DNA from: a virus
Reading direction: 5' to 3' (one strand)
Virus record (IMG/VR): IMGVR_UViG_3300032820_000028
Span: 1-41,577 of that record
DNA: 41,577 bases
The stretch's first letter is position 1. Every line of letters begins with the position of its first letter. The position numbers and the translations under genes are program-made. Below the pieces are notes generated by a model. The model was not told the DNA's origin and made no database searches. It saw only the letters and a program-made list of their open reading frames with translations. This document shows, one piece after another, positions 25,501-31,500 of this stretch.

Positions 25501-28500
25501 AAAGCTCTAGTGTGTTTATTATCTGATCTTGAGAACATTACCATCTTCTTTATTAATTCTTGATCATTTCTAGAATTTTTTACAGATTTTAATATTCCTC
25601 TATATACAAACATGAAATCAACAGGAACTGTTACTCTTTCTCTGAGGTGTTGAGGTGCTTCAGGATTAATAAATTCATTACCATATTCATCAACTTCTGT
25701 TAATGTAGTTAATCCAATATATTGACGTACCCATTGACTAAGTTTACTCCAACCACCAATCATTGATTGATCCTTACTATATTGTGAAGTGGATCTTAAA
25801 CCATACTCTTGTGCTTCTTCAGATTCTTCTATATCATTTTCATTTTCTTTTACTTCAAATGCTCCTATATAACTTAATACAGCATCTTTTATTAAACTTT
25901 CATGTTCGGCTAATGCCTCATAATGTTTTTTTAATTTAGGAGCAAATTGGATAAAACCTTCTTGTTCTTGATAAAACTCAATTCTATCTGTTACATTATA
26001 CATATTTACAAAATCAGAGATGGTATTATCAAGAAGAGCTGAGTCAGCAATACTGCTCTTTTCTCTTCTATTCATAAACAATTGACCTATTGTAAAGATC
26101 ATTTTCTGAGCATCATCTGCAGGAAGATAAGATGTAACATCCATTGTTCTTTCTTCTCCTGTTCTAGCATCCGTACTAGTTGTAGTGATTACACCTGTTG
26201 GTATATTAACAATAGCAAAAGCTACAGGTTTGTTTCTATATGTATTTCCACTAGAAGATTCAGCAGCTCTGGTAAACATATTATTCTTAGTAGCTTTTGT
26301 TCTAAAAACACCTGAGTCTATTTCATTAAATAAATCATTTATAGATTTTTCACGTGTGTATCCTAAAAGATGTTTAATGAAATCCATTATTTTCTGGAAT
26401 AAACTTCTTGTCTCAGTAGATACTGATTGAGGATTCATTTTCCAGTTATCAAATTGATTAGCTAAATATTCTTCATATAAAGTTTCTTCAAGTTTTGCTC
26501 TTGTCATCTCTGCATACTTAGGATGAACTTTTCTCATTTCTTTTAGTGCATCATTGACATTTTTAACAACTACACCATGTGTTAGCTTTATCCCTCCATC
26601 TCTCATCTTAGCTCTAACTTCTTTTTTAGCTAATCCTAAATAATGTTTAATCTCTTGATCTGTAAGTAACATTCTAAATACCCCATGAAATGCCTCATGA
26701 TATTTAAGAGGAGTATATTTTCCAACAGATATCTCACCTTGCAGTTCTGAAATTGTCTCTCCATGCATCAAGAATCTCCCAACTTTATACTTTGCCTCTT
26801 TAAGTTTAATACCCAGCTCATCTATCTGCTGTAGGTGATCTACTCTCGTATACAGTTGTTCAGGTAAAGATTCCTTTGCCCAAGCTATAAAATTATCTAT
26901 TTTTTCAACATCATAACCATCCCAAACACCTGGTATAACTGCTAAAGCACTATTACTATTAAGATCTTCATATTCTTCAATTAGTTTTAAATATACTGGA
27001 TCATTCATTACAGTTAAATATGCTGCTCCTTTAGCTTGTGCGGATGTTTGACCTTGTTTTACAAGTTCCTCTATTATTTCATTTGTTTTTATATTATAAT
27101 AATCTTCAGCTTTTTGTTTTGCAATATTAACTTTTTTTCTATATTCCTCTTTTACAGATTCATCCATTGTTTCTTGTGCCTCTGCTCTAGCTAATGCTTC
27201 ATCAATTCTCTCTTTAGCAATATTTTCATATAGATTTGCCTCACCTGGATTTAATCCTTCTCCTGATTGAATTTTTCCAACAATCCCTGCAATTACATTA
27301 CTAGGTATAGATTCAGGATTTTCATATGCATCTGCTATAGTTTCTGGTGTTACTTCTGCCGTTTCTATAATTTCTGTAGGTGTCTCTTCTTCAATAATTG
27401 TTTTTGCATTTCCTTCATTTGCAAGTCTTCTTATTGTTTTTAATCTATCTGCTGTTGAATCCATACCAGCAGAATCAGAAGCTGACATAAGAAGTTTTAT
27501 ATTCTTTCTTACTCTTGCCTCATATGATGTTTCTGCAGGTAATAAATATTGTGTCAGGATCTTTTTAGAAGAAATACCTTTATCTGGAATAGACTCTTTG
27601 AAAGCATTTACTGTAAGATTTAACTTAATCTTGTTAGCTTCTTTGGTTATTGCTGTATCATTTTGTGTTTTAGCAAAATTCTTTGAATCTGTAGATAATT
27701 TATTAATATAATTTATAAGATCTCTTGCTGTTTTAATCTTAGCAAGTTCTTCTCCTTTAACTAATCTCTTTCTTTCAAATATAGCAACCTTACCATCTTT
27801 CTTTTCAAAAGCCTTTTTATTGTATAATGTTATTTCTAATTCACCATAAGGTGTAACATTGAGTTGAACATCTGTACCAACATCATTAGCTATAAATAGA
27901 GCTTCCATGAGTTTATCATTATATTCATGGTTGAATGATGTTGATTTTGGTTTAACTTTATCATCTTTTGTTTTAGTAATATTCTCATCTAATGTTTTCT
28001 CTACTTGTTTATGTATACTACTTATTATATTATTTGCTTTTTCATCAGACATTGTTGGTGCTTTCACCTCAATAAGACTATATGATCCATTTGGTAATTG
28101 TACAACGGCAACATATGCCCCTAATTTTGCTAATTGATTTCCTCTTGTACGTACTAATTCATCTACAATATCTTCATATTGTTTTCTTTGACTACGTTTT
28201 ACATTAGTTATATGTCTATCTAATGTTTTAATTTTACCACCTGATGTTATACTATAATCACGTCTATATTGTAAGATCCAATATGTACTTTTTCCATCAA
28301 TATATTTATATTCTAAATCTTCAAACTTTACTCCTTTTGTTCCTTTTTCTACAAATGCCTCATTTCCTCTTGATATTTTAATATCAATATAATCTAAATC
28401 AGATAACTTTAAATCTACGGTAGAACCTTCTCCTTTACCTTTAAGTGCATTATTGAATTGTTCATATAAATAGTATGCCTGTATATAATGATTTCTTATA

Positions 28501-31500
28501 TCCTTAGTTACTTTTGTTATATTTTGGTTACCATATGTTCTAAATAGTTTTAAAACTTGTGATTCAGTAATTACTTCTGGATGTATTGCCATATCCATAC
28601 TATCTAAAAGAATAAGTGATGTTGGTCCATTCAAGTATCCTAAACTTGTTTTTCCATTCAGAACTTCAACTGAATACTCTTGTGCATGTTTAAGAATATT
28701 TTTATTTTCAGCATATTCTTTACCATGATTATCAGCAACAGTTTTTTTATCAACTGGAACACCTTCAGCGTGTGCCCATTTAGGACCATATGATATTCTT
28801 AATGTTAACCCAGCTAATTCTGCTGGTTCTAAGTTTCTAAGCATTGTTTGTTGACGTTCATCTGCTTCTTGCTTTGTCTCAATATCTTCTAGATTATCCT
28901 CTCCTTTATAATAACCACCTGTATCTTTTTTCTTTTTTCTTGTTGAACTAATATATAATGGTTCTTCTGGTCTAAGTTGACTTACTTTTTCTTTTGCCTT
29001 TTTGTCTATAGATTGATCACTTGATCTACTCCATTCTTCACTTGTAAACTTACCTGTCTTAATTACCTTTGTTCTTTTTATTTTCTTTTTAAAGTCTTGT
29101 ATAGGTGTTACATATAAGTCATTACCATTAAATGTATCCCGTTTGCTAATCACAACCCAACTATTATCTTCTTTATCTTTAAGTACTTCTCCATGTTTAA
29201 ATGCTTTACCTTCAAATATAATACTTCCTCCTTCAGTAGATTTATTTATTAACTCTTGTTGTTTCTTTTTTGCTTCGTTTAAAGCATCCTCTCCTTCAAT
29301 GGGTTTTAATATTAAACTATTCTTATAGTCATCTGTGATGTCATACATGTGTCTTTCATTTCCATCCTCATCTACTAGTGTTTTTCTAATTATATTAACT
29401 CCTTTACCTAATAAAACAGTTTCTCTTGCACCTTTATCAAGTGTGGATTTTTGAAAACCTTTAGGTTCTTTTACTGCAATATCAGTATATGTTAATGCAA
29501 ACTGTGAATGATATATTTTTCTAACTTGTGGAGTAGTTCTATTATTTTCTAACCATTCACCGAAGTCTTCAGTGGAACGTTCTAATGCATAGATTTTATA
29601 TATTTCAGTTAAAGCTTTATATATTGCTTTTATTTTTGGTTGTTCTCTCCATTGTTCTATCTCCATATAATCCTCAGTAGTATCACTAAGTTTCCAATTT
29701 CTTATATAGTTTGCATGTCTTCTGTTTAATACTGCTTTAATAAAGGAAGGGACACGTAATCTATTATCATCAACACCTTCTTCCATCTCTTCAGCATCTT
29801 TGATACGCTGATCTAGGTTCTCTTCTTGTTTTTTTATAGGATCCTCTACTTGTTCTTCTTCTACAAAATCTTGAAATGATTTAACTTCTTTTTTGACGGT
29901 TTCCTTTTCTGCTTTTTTCTCTTCCTTCTTTTCTTCTTTTTTAAATAAACTCTCCATACTCTCTTTAAAGTTAATACGGATTGTGTTTAACTGGCTATAT
30001 TTTAAAGCATCAGTCTCTTTAGTTAACATACCATTTTCTGTTCTGTATGTTCTAGGAATATTGTTTTGTGGATCCTTTAAGAAGGCTTCCATTTCTTCAT
30101 CAATAGGATATATACCTGCATTAGCTAAATCATTTAAGAATACATTAACTGATTGTGTTCCAACCCATTTCCTTAATCTTTCCTCAATTTTTCCTCTATT
30201 CTCTCTATAAGCTTTCAGCATACCTAAGGCCATTCTGTCTTGCATTTCTAATGCGTGATCAGGATTAATCATCATGTTTATAGCCTTATTGAATTCTATA
30301 GATCTTCCTTTAAGTGCCTTATGATCCATAATACCCTTTATGAAATCCTCAAATTTAGTCATATCTACAATACCATCTCCACCTTCTTGTTTAGATAAAT
30401 ATTCTACATATGCTTGAATAACAGGTCTTAACTTACCAACCTTTCTTCTATCAAAGAATCCAAAGTTCTTCTCAACAGATTTGATCTCATACTGAAGAAT
30501 TCTTCTTGCTATTTCTTGTTTCTTTTGTTCCTCATCTAGACTGTCATCTTTATTAACCTTAGCTTTTATTAACCTTAATACTTCTTTAGAATCAGTGGTT
30601 TTAATAACATTCTCTTTATCTGTAAGAACTTCAAAAATCTCTTTTAATAAAGCTGATCTCTCTTGTTGATCTAAATATTGCTTTCTTTCATCTTCAGACA
30701 TCTGAAGCATTGCTTCATCCTCAGTTAATTCTTCTCCAGATTTTATTCTTGTTTTAGTTTCTGTAGTTTCAGCTTCAGTTTCTGAAGATTTTTCTGCTGC
30801 TCTTTCAGAATCTACTCTTTCTTTTTGATCTGCAGTTAATCTGTCCCACATTTTAGGATTCATAACTGTACTATAGTCTTCAACTTTTCCTACTGTATAT
30901 GTATCACCAGAAGGAATCATCTTATCTGTTTTAGAATCTCTTACTTTTACTTCAGTATATAATTTAATAGCTTCTTCATTAGAAATATTATCTCTCTGTT
31001 GTATTTTAGCATCAATTACAGTAGCATCTACCCAGAAGTCATCAGCTTTCATAGTCCATACTACACTACCGTCTAATCTTGTTGTAGCTCTAAATATAAT
31101 TACATCTCCATCCTCAGTAGTAACAGTAAATTCTTCTCTTTTAACAGGAACTCTATTATCATCATATCTTGGTTTTTCTTCTGTTGTTTCTTCTGCCTCA
31201 AATATTTCTCTTTCATTAAGAGCAGCTTCTTCTGCATCATATTTCTCCTGAACTTTTGTTACATTAGCATAGTCTGCCTTTCCAGCTGCCTTTAATTTAT
31301 CTAACTCAGCTTGTCGTCTTTTTGCAATATCTTGATATAGTCTTTTATACTCACTTTTACTTATCATTTCTATCTCAAAATCCTCTGTTGTTCTTGCTAA
31401 CTCCATCTCCACCTCAAGCATAGACATTTCTTTTACTAAAGCTGAAATGTTTGTTAGAACATCAATATCTTTACTTTGTATATTCTTTGATACACCACTT

